Source: Rhizobacter sp. Root1221 (GTDB lineage Bacteria; Pseudomonadota; Gammaproteobacteria; Burkholderiales; Burkholderiaceae_C). Taken from it: 64,000 nt of DNA. The stretch lies in assembly GCF_001425785.1 (NCBI RefSeq), contig NZ_LMDI01000017.1:5723-69722 (forward strand), in the 5' to 3' direction. How positions within the stretch are numbered: position 1 is the first letter of the stretch; every line of letters starts with the position of its first letter. Below are positions 18,839 to 27,208 of the stretch, one piece after another. The notes below the pieces were generated by a model. The model saw only the letters and a program-made list of their open reading frames with translations. It ran no database searches and was not told the origin of the DNA. Both the position numbers and the translations under genes were made by a program.

Positions 18839-19840
18839 ATGACCCTTCCTTCGCACCGCTCGCCGCCCGTCCACCGGGTGGGCCGGGTCGTCGCGGTGGT
18901 GGTGGCCATGGGCCTGTCCGGGCCGCTGTGGGCCCAGTCGGTGCTGAACCTCGCGGTGTCCCGTTCGCCGCTGTCGCTGCCGCTGTACGTGGCGGAGGCC
19001 GAAGGCCTGTTCGAGGACGCGGGCCTGCGTGTGCACATCGCCGATTGTGCGGGCGGCCACCGTTGCATGCGGATGGTGCTCGACGGCAGCGCCGACGTGG
19101 CCACGGCCGGCGACACCCCCATCATGTTCAACAGCTTCGTCACCCCCGATTTCGTGGTTCTGGGCACCATCGCCTCCACCACCAACGACCTCAAGCTGAT
19201 CGTCCGCCAGGACGCCGGCATCTCGGCACCGCGGGCGCTGCCAGGCCACAGGATCGGCGTGGTGGCGGGCACGGCGAGCCAGTACTTCCTCGACTCGTTC
19301 CTGCTCATCCACGGCATCGAACCCCGCCTCGTGACCGCCGTGCCCATGCAGCCGGAAGAGATGCTCGAAGCGTTGCAGTCGCGCCGCGTGGACGGGGTGG
19401 CCGTGTGGGAACCGTACGGTTACCGGATCGCCGCGGAGCTGAAGGCCGGTGCGGTGCAGTTGTCGAACGAGGGGGTGTACAACGTGATGTTCAACCTCGT
19501 GGCGCAACGCAAGCTCGCCGGGGGGCGCGATGCCGACCTGTCCCGGCTGCTGGCCGCCGTGGGGCGGGCCCAACAGTTCATCCGCGAGCAACCGGACCGG
19601 GCCAAGGCCATCCTGCGCCGCCGTCTCGCCACCGACGACGCCTTCGTGCACTGGGTGTGGCCGCGGCAGGTGTACCGGTTGTCGCTCGACCAGTCGCTGC
19701 TGAAGACGCTGGAGAGCGAGGCGCGCTGGGCCATCCGCGAAGGGCACGTCAGTGCGCGCACGACGCCCAATTTCCTGCCGTTCTTCCACCGCGCGCCGCT
19801 GATGGCCGTGAACCCCTCCGCGGTCGGCATCAGCCGCTGA
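18839..19840 (+). CDS. NMT1/THI5-like periplasmic substrate-binding protein
   Basis: 333 residues. A signal peptide ends near residue 33 (GPLWAQ), then an SsuA/TauA/NMT1-type type II binding fold: LPLYVAEAEGLFEDAGL, then a DVATAGDTP pocket segment and a VVAGTASQYF hinge segment. Such proteins normally deliver sulfonates, nitrate or pyrimidine-type ligands to an ABC importer. No permease or ATPase gene is adjacent. Instead the next gene, 8 bases downstream, encodes a membrane diguanylate cyclase, suggesting that this protein is a ligand sensor for that enzyme. The ligand cannot be read from the sequence. The start follows a GGAGCCTGACC context at 18828-18838. Confidence 0.85.
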   Translation: MTLPSHRSPPVHRVGRVVAVVVAMGLSGPLWAQSVLNLAVSRSPLSLPLYVAEAEGLFEDAGLRVHIADCAGGHRCMRMVLDGSADVATAGDTPIMFNSFVTPDFVVLGTIASTTNDLKLIVRQDAGISAPRALPGHRIGVVAGTASQYFLDSFLLIHGIEPRLVTAVPMQPEEMLEALQSRRVDGVAVWEPYGYRIAAELKAGAVQLSNEGVYNVMFNLVAQRKLAGGRDADLSRLLAAVGRAQQFIREQPDRAKAILRRRLATDDAFVHWVWPRQVYRLSLDQSLLKTLESEARWAIREGHVSARTTPNFLPFFHRAPLMAVNPSAVGISR

Positions 19841-19848
19841 ACTATTCC

Positions 19849-21843
19849 ATGCGCATCCGCACCCAGCTGCAACTCATCCTGACCGTGGCGGCCGGCGTGG
19901 TGCTGGTGGTGGCGGGCCTCGCATGGCAGTCGCGGCGGGCGGCGCACGATGCCGAGGCGGAGCAGGAGCGCTCGCGCACCGTGGCACGCCACGCGGCGGC
20001 CCTGTTGCTGTTGACGCAGGAGTACCCGCGCTATTTCGAGGACCGTGTGGCCGAACAGTGGCGCGAGCGCCATGGCGCGCTCGTGGTCGAACTCGGTTTG
20101 CCCGCCTCGCCCGCCGGCGAATGGGCGGGCCTTGACGCGCTGCGCGAGTCCGCACGGCGGCTGCCGCTGCTGTTCGATCTCCTGGCCGGGCTCACGGAGG
20201 CGCCGGAAACGGCGTTCACGGCCCGCCGCGCCGAATTCCTCGTCGACCAGATGATCAACGAGACGCAGGGCCTGGCCGACGGCATCTACCGGTGGTCGCG
20301 CGAGGCCGCGGCGGTGCAGCAGGCGGCGGCGCGGCGGTACCGGTGGATCTCGGTGTCGTCGCTCGCGCTGCTCGTGGCGCTGCTGCTGGGCCAGTCCATC
20401 GTGATCGCCCGCCGCATGGTGGGGCCGCTGACACGCATCGAACGTGCTGTGGCCGGCGTCGAGTCAGGCGATTTGAGCGTCAAGGTGGGCCTCGATTCCG
20501 ACGACGAACTCGGGCACCTGGCCCGGGGCTTCGACAGCATGACCTCGTCGATCTCGGAGCGGCGCGACGAACTCCGCGGCGAGATGCAACGTCGCGTCGC
20601 GTCCGAGCAGCGGCTGACCGACATCACGAACAACATCCCCGCGCTGATCGGCTACTTCGACGCTGACCTGCAGCTCGGGTTTGCCAACGGCCCGGCGTTG
20701 CGGCGGTTCGGCGTGGACCCCGCGCGCGTCGGCGAGTACACGATGCGTTCGGCGCTCGGTGACGACGTGTACGCCCAGCACGAGCCGTTCCTGCCGCGGG
20801 TGCTGGCCGGCGAGCGGGTCACGCTCGATGCGGAGTCGGTGCGCCATGGCGGAAGCGTTCACTTCCAGGTCCACCTCGTGCCCGATGTCGGCGCCGATGG
20901 GCGGGTGGTGGGGTTCTACGCGATGACCTTCGACGTCACGGCGCTCAAGCTGGCGGAGGCGGCGCGTGCGGCCGGCGAATTGCGCCTGCGCACGATCACC
21001 GACCACCTGCCTGCGCTGATCTCGTACGTCGACGAACACCACGTGATCCGCTTCTGCAACGGCACCTACCGGGCCTGGCTGGGTGTGGATCCGTCCGAGC
21101 TGATCGGCAAGCCCTTGTCCGACGCGATCGGGCCCGCGGTGTATGCCCAGCGGCGAGCCCAGCTCGAACGGGCACTGCGCGGCGAGCGGGTCGAGTTCGA
21201 GGTGGCGTCCATGGTGCGCGGTGCGTCGCGGCACCTGCGCACGGAATACATCCCCGACGTGGGGGCGGACGGCCATGTGGCGGGTGTATATGCGCTGAGC
21301 GCCGACATCACCGCACTGAAGGAAGCCGAGGCGCGCATGAGCGAACAGGCCCGCAGGGATCCGCTGACCGGCCTGCCCAACCGCCGCCAGCTGAACGAAC
21401 GTCTCGACGAGGCCCTGGCGCGCAGCCGGCGCAGCGGCCGGCCGCTCGCGCTGATGTTCCTCGACATCGACCATTTCAAGGCCATCAACGACACCCACGG
21501 CCACCAGGGCGGTGACATCGTGCTGCAGGAATTCGCCCGCCGCATGCTGGGCAGCGTGCGTTCGACCGACACCGTGGCGCGGCTGGCCGGCGACGAATTC
21601 GTCGTGGTGCTCGAAGGCCTGAACATCGGGCAGGAGGCCGAACAGGTGGCCCGCAAGATCCTCGGCGGCATGAAGCCGCCGTTTGCCGTGGGGGCCGCCG
21701 CGCTGCCGGTGACCACGAGCATCGGCGTGGTGGTGTCCGGTGGCGGGCCGGAAGATGGCGCCTCCCTGATGTCGCGGGCAGACGAGGCGCTCTACCGCGC
21801 CAAGCGGTCGGGCCGCAACACCTTTGCCGTGTCGGCGTACTGA
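19849..21843 (+). CDS. Membrane diguanylate cyclase: TM-periplasmic-TM-HAMP-PAS-PAS-GGDEF
   Basis: 664 residues. TM1 at about 8-26, a periplasmic region of about 135 residues, TM2 at about 164-187, HAMP about 187-240, two PAS domains about 245-370 and 375-495, GGDEF domain about 497-660. The signature is AGDEF (about residue 581) rather than GGDEF; A at the first position is tolerated in several active cyclases. The inhibitory I-site RSTD precedes it by five residues and is intact. Expected role: synthesise cyclic di-GMP in response to a periplasmic signal, presumably relayed by the binding protein encoded immediately upstream. The periplasmic part has no domain I can name. Activity is likely but not certain. 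Confidence 0.88.
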   Translation: MRIRTQLQLILTVAAGVVLVVAGLAWQSRRAAHDAEAEQERSRTVARHAAALLLLTQEYPRYFEDRVAEQWRERHGALVVELGLPASPAGEWAGLDALRESARRLPLLFDLLAGLTEAPETAFTARRAEFLVDQMINETQGLADGIYRWSREAAAVQQAAARRYRWISVSSLALLVALLLGQSIVIARRMVGPLTRIERAVAGVESGDLSVKVGLDSDDELGHLARGFDSMTSSISERRDELRGEMQRRVASEQRLTDITNNIPALIGYFDADLQLGFANGPALRRFGVDPARVGEYTMRSALGDDVYAQHEPFLPRVLAGERVTLDAESVRHGGSVHFQVHLVPDVGADGRVVGFYAMTFDVTALKLAEAARAAGELRLRTITDHLPALISYVDEHHVIRFCNGTYRAWLGVDPSELIGKPLSDAIGPAVYAQRRAQLERALRGERVEFEVASMVRGASRHLRTEYIPDVGADGHVAGVYALSADITALKEAEARMSEQARRDPLTGLPNRRQLNERLDEALARSRRSGRPLALMFLDIDHFKAINDTHGHQGGDIVLQEFARRMLGSVRSTDTVARLAGDEFVVVLEGLNIGQEAEQVARKILGGMKPPFAVGAAALPVTTSIGVVVSGGGPEDGASLMSRADEALYRAKRSGRNTFAVSAY

Positions 21844-21893
21844 CCGGGCCCCCCCGCGAATGCGCTAGTGCGAAAACCGCCAGGTCCGACGAC

Positions 21894-21908
21894 ACTACGC
21901 GGCGTAGT
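21894..21908. promoter_or_regulatory. Perfect inverted repeat upstream of the JmjC-like gene
   Basis: ACTACGC-G-GCGTAGT, a 15-base palindrome with 7-base arms, 28 bases before the chosen start of the JmjC-like gene and 50 bases after the cyclase stop. It could be an operator or part of an mRNA hairpin over the leader. No protein can be assigned to it. Confidence 0.35.
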
Positions 21909-21936
21909 CGAACCATTCGCCCGGGAGGGCAGCGCA

Positions 21937-22815
21937 GTGACCCCATCCATGACCTGTTTCGCGGACGACATCCAGCGCAACCTGCTGGACCGCGAGGCGT
22001 TCACGTTCCGCCACCAGCTGATGGGCCATCCGGCCCTGTCCCTCGAGAACCTGGGCCGGGCCATCCCGGCACTGCCGTCGTCCCAGGTGTTCTATTCGAG
22101 CGGTAAGCTCGACCGCGGGGACGACTTCGACCGCGCCCATGTCGACCACACCAATGGCCTGTCCATCGAAGAGACGATCGAGACCATCCGCACGTCGAAC
22201 TCCTACATCATGGTGCGTTCCCCCGAGGCGGACGGATCGTTCCAGCCGCTGTTCCGCGAACTGGTGGGCGATGTCGAAGCGCTGATCCGCGACCGCCGCG
22301 CTGGCGAGAAGGCGCATGGGGCGATGCTGTACCTCTTCATCGCGTCGCCCGACAGCATCACGCCGTTCCACATCGACCGTTATTCCACCATCCTGATGCA
22401 GTTCCAGGGCAGCAAGGAAGTGGCCGTGTTCCCGCAATGGGACGACCGTGTGGTGCCTTCCGACGTGCGCGAGGGGTTCGTGGCCCACGCCGGCGTGCGG
22501 CCCGTGTGGCGCCCCGAGGCCGAGGGCCTGGGCACCACGTTCCGCTTTGCCCCGGGGGACGCATTGCACATCCCCTTCGTGGCGGGCCACCACGTGCGCA
22601 ACGGCCCCGACGACGTGTCCATCTCGATGTCGATCATCTTCAACACCGACGAGACCCAGTCCCAGACCCGCGCCATGGTGCTGAACCACAAGCTGCGCCA
22701 GGGCCTGCGCCTTCGGCCGCATCCCGTGGGCACCGCCCCGTGGCGCGACGCCGTCAAGTCCGGCGTGTGGCGCACCAGCGCGCGCGTGGCCCACGCCTTG
22801 GGCCGCCACGGTTGA
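21937..22815 (+). CDS. JmjC-like cupin protein (putative Fe(II)/2-oxoglutarate hydroxylase)
   Basis: 292 residues. The double-stranded beta-helix shows a metal-binding HxD (PFHIDRYST, about residue 145) and a distal histidine (VAGHHV, about 218), the facial triad of JmjC/FIH-type dioxygenases that hydroxylate proteins or small molecules. The GTG at 21937 is chosen because GGGAGGG sits 8 bases before it; an ATG at 21949 is the alternative. The C-terminal tail is basic (RLRPHPVGTAPWRD.., ending in an Arg-rich helix). The gene follows the cyclase but is separated from it by a palindrome. Substrate unknown. Related bacterial proteins are often annotated only as cupin-like domain proteins. Confidence 0.75.
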   Translation: MTPSMTCFADDIQRNLLDREAFTFRHQLMGHPALSLENLGRAIPALPSSQVFYSSGKLDRGDDFDRAHVDHTNGLSIEETIETIRTSNSYIMVRSPEADGSFQPLFRELVGDVEALIRDRRAGEKAHGAMLYLFIASPDSITPFHIDRYSTILMQFQGSKEVAVFPQWDDRVVPSDVREGFVAHAGVRPVWRPEAEGLGTTFRFAPGDALHIPFVAGHHVRNGPDDVSISMSIIFNTDETQSQTRAMVLNHKLRQGLRLRPHPVGTAPWRDAVKSGVWRTSARVAHALGRHG

Positions 22816-22829
22816 TCAGGGTGTTCCTG

Positions 22830-23153
22830 GTAGCCCGACGGTGGCATTGACCCTTGGGAAGGCGATCCGGGACTATGCTGCCTGAAACCACGGAGAGATC
22901 ACTTGCTCAACACCACGCTCAAACCCGCCCTTACCTGAATTCGCTCATGACAGCTGGAGCGAACCTCGAACTGCCGTACAACGATCTGGCGCCTCGTGCC
23001 AACGACAGGGTGATCGCGGCCTTGGAGCTTGCGAAGCACGCGAAGGAAACCCAGCGGCACCTCAAATTCGTTGCGATCAGTGCAGGCACGTCGCGAATCA
23101 AGTACCTTGCCGAGGCAGGTGCCGGGTACGTCACCTTCTCCCTCATGTACTGA
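22830..23153 (+). repeat. Duplicated segment, copy 1 (orphan gene plus its upstream region)
   Basis: This stretch aligns base for base with 44231-44554. The match is near-complete from CGATCCGGGACTATGCTGCC (22863) to the TACTGA stop and continues at lower identity through a shared TTG[A/G]CC upstream. Homology stops at the stop codon. The duplicated unit is therefore one gene with its promoter region. No target duplications or transposase are visible at either copy. Confidence 0.85.
22903..23153 (+). pseudogene. Frameshifted copy of an 82-residue orphan gene
   Basis: Aligned to the intact copy at 44306-44554, this one starts at the equivalent TTG (22903, preceded by GGAGAG) but carries two extra bases (CT) near codon 9. 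Translation from that start therefore hits TGA after a dozen codons. The rest of the frame is open and nearly identical in protein sequence to the intact copy (LMTAGANLELPYNDLAP.., ending YVTFSLMY). An alternative start at 22875 (ATG) would bypass the lesion and give a chimeric N-terminus, so expression is not excluded. Function unknown. Most substitutions are silent or conservative, so the lesion looks recent. Confidence 0.7.
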
Positions 23154-23208
23154 TCCATCGGGGTGGCCCGAGCCAAGCGGTCGCGATGTTCGAAGTTGCA
23201 CTGTCTGT

Positions 23209-23346
23209 TCATGAGCCGTCGTGCGATGCCGGTTGACGGGCGCGAGTTGTCGGCCAGAAGAGGGCCGTCGACTTCGCGCCGAAATCCTGACCTTCAAGGT
23301 GCGAGACAACCCCGTACGGGGCCCAGAAGATGTTGACGAGGTGCAT
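23209..23346 (-). CDS. Possible 45-residue protein downstream of the STAND gene
   Basis: An ATG 12 bases after the stop of the STAND NTPase gene, on the same strand, opens a 45-codon frame. The peptide is rich in aromatic residues (start MHLVNIFWAPYGVVSHLEG, ending HDGS). There is no convincing ribosome-binding site, and I recognise no family. It could be chance, a remnant, or a small partner of the defence-type gene. The rest of the 23154-23358 gap holds nothing I can name. Confidence 0.2.
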   Translation of the reverse strand: MHLVNIFWAPYGVVSHLEGQDFGAKSTALFWPTTRARQPASHDGS

Positions 23347-23358
23347 GCAACCGGCGGC

Positions 23359-26300
23359 TTACTCGAATGACTGGTCGCGGGCCCTATCTTCCACCGCCTC
23401 ACGGGCGCGCTCGCGATCGATACATGCGGCGAACTGGGGTGCGATATTGGTGGCCCACCCGGCGATCTCCGCCTTCGAATGCAGCTTGAGGACTTCGATC
23501 AACGGCGCTCGCGTTGCGAGGGTGTCGGCAAGCGAGCCGCTCCAGCCACTCGGCCGAAAGCGCAGAAGGAATGCATCCAGAACCTTTGCGGGCTCCGGTG
23601 CGACATCGATAAGCCTTGCAGCCGCGGGCGACCAGCCTTTGGCGTGATCTTCGTCGCCCGCATTCGAGAACCGCAGCACCCGCGCAAGAAGCTCGTAACG
23701 GGTCTCCGGTTTCTGTGCTGCCCACGCCATCCACACGTCCTCCTGCACGGCATCGAGCGGACAGGCGCGATAGCCCCTGATGTCCTGAAAGAGAGTTCGC
23801 CCGAGGCCGTCCTCGCCGACCGCCTGCTCAACGAGCATGTCGAGGACGATATGCGGAAACGTCTTCGTTAGCGCTGCAATGATCTCGGCTACGTCCCACG
23901 CATAGACCCTCCGGCTTCCGATTGGCTCGCTGATCCGAGCGCAGAAAGCGCGCGCTTGATCCTCATACTCCGGCTTGTCGAACGCCACTTCGATCACTTC
24001 GCCGATCATGTGATCGAGATGCGCCCCCTCCTCTAGTTCGACTCTGGCCAGGAACTCCCTGCCCGTGGCCTTCAGTGATTCACTGATGGGCAGCTTGTCA
24101 GAACGCCTTCCGAAGACACGCATTCCCAGGATCTCCGCAGCAACGCGATTCCCGCCGTCCCGGCGAATGATCCCCTGCAGCAATAGGCGCAGTTGCTCAT
24201 CATCCAGCCCTTCGTGGGCCCGCCCATTCGCGAGCAAATGAAAGCTGAAAATCGGCACGGTATCGATTGCCAGCGCCCTCATCATCCGTTCAAAGGCTTT
24301 GCCATTGAGGCCTGCGCATGCCTGCCAATTGAGAAGATAGGAATGAAGACGCGAGTCGAACAGCACCTCATCGAGGAGACTTTCGGTTTCGCCCGATGAG
24401 CGGACCATCGCCGAGGTCAGAAAACCGGCGAGCAATTGCGCCTTCCGGTTGCCTTCCGGGAGCCTGAGAAACTCATCCCGTAGGCGGCTCCAGCACTCCG
24501 CTAGTGAGAGGCAGCCCGTAGCCAAGCCTCGCCCGAGCTCGAAAGTTTTCGGCGAATCGGCGGCGACGATCTCAGGAAGCAATGCGGCGAACTGCTGGTC
24601 GTTCCCGACGAGCTGCTGACCGAGTTCGGCGCACAGATCATGGATCTTCTGCCGTGCTTCAAGCGGCTTAAGCGCCGTCTCCTCAATAAGGTCGGCGATT
24701 TCGAGAGCGCTCCATTCTGGCGTGAGCGCATGAGAGCGAATCATCCCGGCAAGATTGCCAGGACGAAGACGCTGCTCCAACTCTTCCAGCTCCTTGAATG
24801 CGGCTTCGGCGAACTTGCCCTTGCCCCGTCTCATGGCGTTGCGAACGCCGATCCAACCTTCCGGCCAACCACTGTCTCCCGTGAAGGCCGTTGCTAGGGC
24901 GATCACTTCATTGAGCATGCCGGCACGCAGAAGGTCCGCGACATGGTTCGCCATCATCCGTCGAACACGGTCCGACAATCCACCTCCGGAAGTGCCTACG
25001 GCACGTGCCAACTCGATGACCTGCGCGTACCAATCCCGTACCTGAGTGACATCTTCCGGGTGAAAGCCGAAGTCGCGTTTCCAAGCGCCGAACTCAAATG
25101 AGTAGTGCGAGGAGAAGTGCGACGTCTTGAGCATTTCTGCCAAGAGCGTGAGGCCGATTTCCTGTTCGGCCGCGACGCCTTCAAGTAGCGATTTGATGAA
25201 CGCCGTCCGCTGAGCAGCGCTCGCATACGTCCCCGACAAGTACAGCCAGAAGAGCGACTTGAGAGGTTCGACTGCGGAGTGATGTTTTCCCAGGGGCTCG
25301 TTCAGAACAAATCTTTGTAGCAAGCTCGCGCTGCGCCCGAACAGATCCGAACCATAGGCAAGGGATCGAAGGACCCGGAGAATCTGGGCCTTGTTGTCAT
25401 TCTCATCGTCGAAGAACCAGTCTTCACTTTTTGCCGCCGCCTCTTCGATGAAGGAGAGTGTTGCGGCTGGACTAACCGGAGCAATGTTCTCGAAGATTTC
25501 CACGCCCAAGGTGTTGAGCTTGCCGAGATGATCCAAGAGGCCTCCGGTCGCAAACCATTTCGCGGCCAACGCAACGGCACGCTCATCGTCATGAAGGTAG
25601 CCGATGCGACGGGAGAACGAGCGCAGCATTCGGGCCGATGACCCGGTGACGATCGCGTTTTCAATGCGCTGCAACGGAACATCTTCGAACGCACGCTTGG
25701 CCAGCCTGTTGGCCAAGGCGTGGGGAAGAATCGCTCGCCACTGGCTTCGTTTCTGGACGAGTTGTCGGCGGTGAAGCTCAGCGACATGCTTGTGGAGTTG
25801 GTCCACCGTTTGCCCCGCAAGCTTTGCCAGGGACACAAGCTCGGAGTTGTCGCCCTCCAGCGTCTCTCCGTCGAATGAATAGAGCAACGCGCAAGCTTTG
25901 GCAGCGTCAAGGAGTTCTGCGCTGGTCGCCTTCTGCTGCCGGAACAGGCGCTCGAACAGGTCTGTGTCATTCAGCTTGGACAGCGACTCGCCGTTCTTTG
26001 CCGTCTCCGCCAGCGCGAAGGCAACGCGCGAGTTTCCTTCGGAGAATCTCGCGATCACGTGGCGGCTGGGCGAGGCGATAGCCGGACAGCGGATGTCAAG
26101 CATCTTCTCGATGAGGTCAGGCGACGCGGGCTCTAGCTTGAAGACGTCTGTATTCGGCGGCTCGTCGTCAATGATGTCGTATTCGACGGTAATAACGCTA
26201 AGCAGGCAGTCGGAGTTCCCAACCTTCGCCGCCAGCTTCCGATGCAGTTCTATGCCACAGTTGTCAACAATCAGAACGACCCTGTGGCCCATGCTGATCA

Positions 26301-27165
26301 GCCTCGATAGCATCTCCTGAGGGACGGGATCGGGTTCATCTGAAATGTCGGTATAAAGGGCATCGGACCGAGGCAGCGCCTCCGTTCCGATCCGATCGTC
26401 GAATAGCGCCTGGATGAGGCGTGTCTTGCCGACACCGGACAGGCCAACGAGACGGACAACGCCCTTGGGTTTGACGAGGATGCCGCGAAGCATCGCCAGC
26501 GCCTGCTCAGCGGTCAGCCCATCCACATCCTTGATTGACGGGCCAACGAGCCGGATTTTCGCGTCCAGCAAGTACGACGTATCCACGGGCGCCGGCGAAC
26601 TAGACCAGTCTTCAAATGGGCGCCAACCGGAGAGGGGAAGCCCAAGTTTTTCGCGTACCCACGGCACCAGTCCGGCATGCTGGTTCACCCATGAGGCAAT
26701 GCGGCGGCGGTCATAGAAATCGAGCGTCAGCGACGAGGCAGAAGGAAGCCCCCTTAGCGCTTCCGCCATCGCGGCCTTCCGGCTCCTCAGGGACGTATCG
26801 GAAAGCGAACCCTGTGAGCTGACGATGATGTAGGCCCCACCATTCGCCGCCAGCTCAATGATTCTGGGAAGGACAGCACCTCCCGGGGCCATCTCCTGAA
26901 GGATCGCTCCGCGCGGCATGTCCTGGGCTTTGACCTGGAAACCAGTCGCTGCCTTGGGGACATAACCCGCGATCGCCGCGCCAGCCAAAAGCGCCACCCG
27001 TACGTCAATCCCGCCATCAGCTGCGTTCTGATGCCCGCCCCACGTCACTGCGGACGCAGCATGTCCATGCGACCGCATTTCACGCTCGCAAAGATAGCCC
27101 ACCAATGTCCGCAGGTCTGTGTCGTTCAGCTGCGCGAGCTGCTCGCCAGTGACTTCAAGAATCAT
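23359..27165 (-). CDS. Avs-like protein: Mrr-type nuclease + STAND NTPase + helical C-terminus
   Basis: 1268 residues. The N-terminal about 170 residues form a PD-(D/E)XK nuclease of Mrr type: DGGIDV (Asp54) and FQVKAQ (Gln77-x-Lys79), with an upstream glutamate helix (CEREM). A P-loop NTPase follows: Walker A GLSGVGKT (241-248), Walker B VVLIVDNC (Asp301). Residues from about 400 to 1268 are predominantly helical and repeat-like, without a named motif. Effector-NTPase-helical sensor is the layout of Avs antiviral STAND proteins, where the C-terminus recognises a phage protein and oligomerisation activates the nuclease. That role is inferred from architecture. The gene stands alone and is visibly less GC-rich, with different codon use from its neighbours, as expected of a transferred defence gene. 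The start ATG has only a weak ribosome-binding site. Confidence 0.85.
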   Translation of the reverse strand: MILEVTGEQLAQLNDTDLRTLVGYLCEREMRSHGHAASAVTWGGHQNAADGGIDVRVALLAGAAIAGYVPKAATGFQVKAQDMPRGAILQEMAPGGAVLPRIIELAANGGAYIIVSSQGSLSDTSLRSRKAAMAEALRGLPSASSLTLDFYDRRRIASWVNQHAGLVPWVREKLGLPLSGWRPFEDWSSSPAPVDTSYLLDAKIRLVGPSIKDVDGLTAEQALAMLRGILVKPKGVVRLVGLSGVGKTRLIQALFDDRIGTEALPRSDALYTDISDEPDPVPQEMLSRLISMGHRVVLIVDNCGIELHRKLAAKVGNSDCLLSVITVEYDIIDDEPPNTDVFKLEPASPDLIEKMLDIRCPAIASPSRHVIARFSEGNSRVAFALAETAKNGESLSKLNDTDLFERLFRQQKATSAELLDAAKACALLYSFDGETLEGDNSELVSLAKLAGQTVDQLHKHVAELHRRQLVQKRSQWRAILPHALANRLAKRAFEDVPLQRIENAIVTGSSARMLRSFSRRIGYLHDDERAVALAAKWFATGGLLDHLGKLNTLGVEIFENIAPVSPAATLSFIEEAAAKSEDWFFDDENDNKAQILRVLRSLAYGSDLFGRSASLLQRFVLNEPLGKHHSAVEPLKSLFWLYLSGTYASAAQRTAFIKSLLEGVAAEQEIGLTLLAEMLKTSHFSSHYSFEFGAWKRDFGFHPEDVTQVRDWYAQVIELARAVGTSGGGLSDRVRRMMANHVADLLRAGMLNEVIALATAFTGDSGWPEGWIGVRNAMRRGKGKFAEAAFKELEELEQRLRPGNLAGMIRSHALTPEWSALEIADLIEETALKPLEARQKIHDLCAELGQQLVGNDQQFAALLPEIVAADSPKTFELGRGLATGCLSLAECWSRLRDEFLRLPEGNRKAQLLAGFLTSAMVRSSGETESLLDEVLFDSRLHSYLLNWQACAGLNGKAFERMMRALAIDTVPIFSFHLLANGRAHEGLDDEQLRLLLQGIIRRDGGNRVAAEILGMRVFGRRSDKLPISESLKATGREFLARVELEEGAHLDHMIGEVIEVAFDKPEYEDQARAFCARISEPIGSRRVYAWDVAEIIAALTKTFPHIVLDMLVEQAVGEDGLGRTLFQDIRGYRACPLDAVQEDVWMAWAAQKPETRYELLARVLRFSNAGDEDHAKGWSPAAARLIDVAPEPAKVLDAFLLRFRPSGWSGSLADTLATRAPLIEVLKLHSKAEIAGWATNIAPQFAACIDRERAREAVEDRARDQSFE

Positions 27166-27174
27166 CGCAACATT

Positions 27175-27206
27175 CTAGGAGGTCCGATCACTGGCGGGAC
27201 TCCTAG
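27175..27206. promoter_or_regulatory. Inverted repeat and candidate promoter at the STAND gene start
   Basis: CTAGGAG (27175-27181) and CTCCTAG (27200-27206) form a stem with further partial pairing inward. On the minus strand TAGAAT, a good -10, lies only 7 bases before the STAND ATG, so transcripts could be nearly leaderless; no good -35 is visible. The stem could instead end transcription arriving from galE. Both readings are possible. Confidence 0.35.
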
Positions 27207-27208
27207 CA

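Noticed and set aside
22899-23402. Minus-strand frame of 167 codons across the orphan-gene repeat
   Set aside because: It is antisense to the duplicated gene, is not maintained through the indels between the two copies and shows no domain.
23359-27165. Type IV restriction enzyme (stand-alone Mrr) as the identity of the large gene
   Set aside because: The Mrr-like part is only the first 170 residues; the STAND-like NTPase and long helical C-terminus fit Avs-type sensors better, although restriction activity is not excluded.
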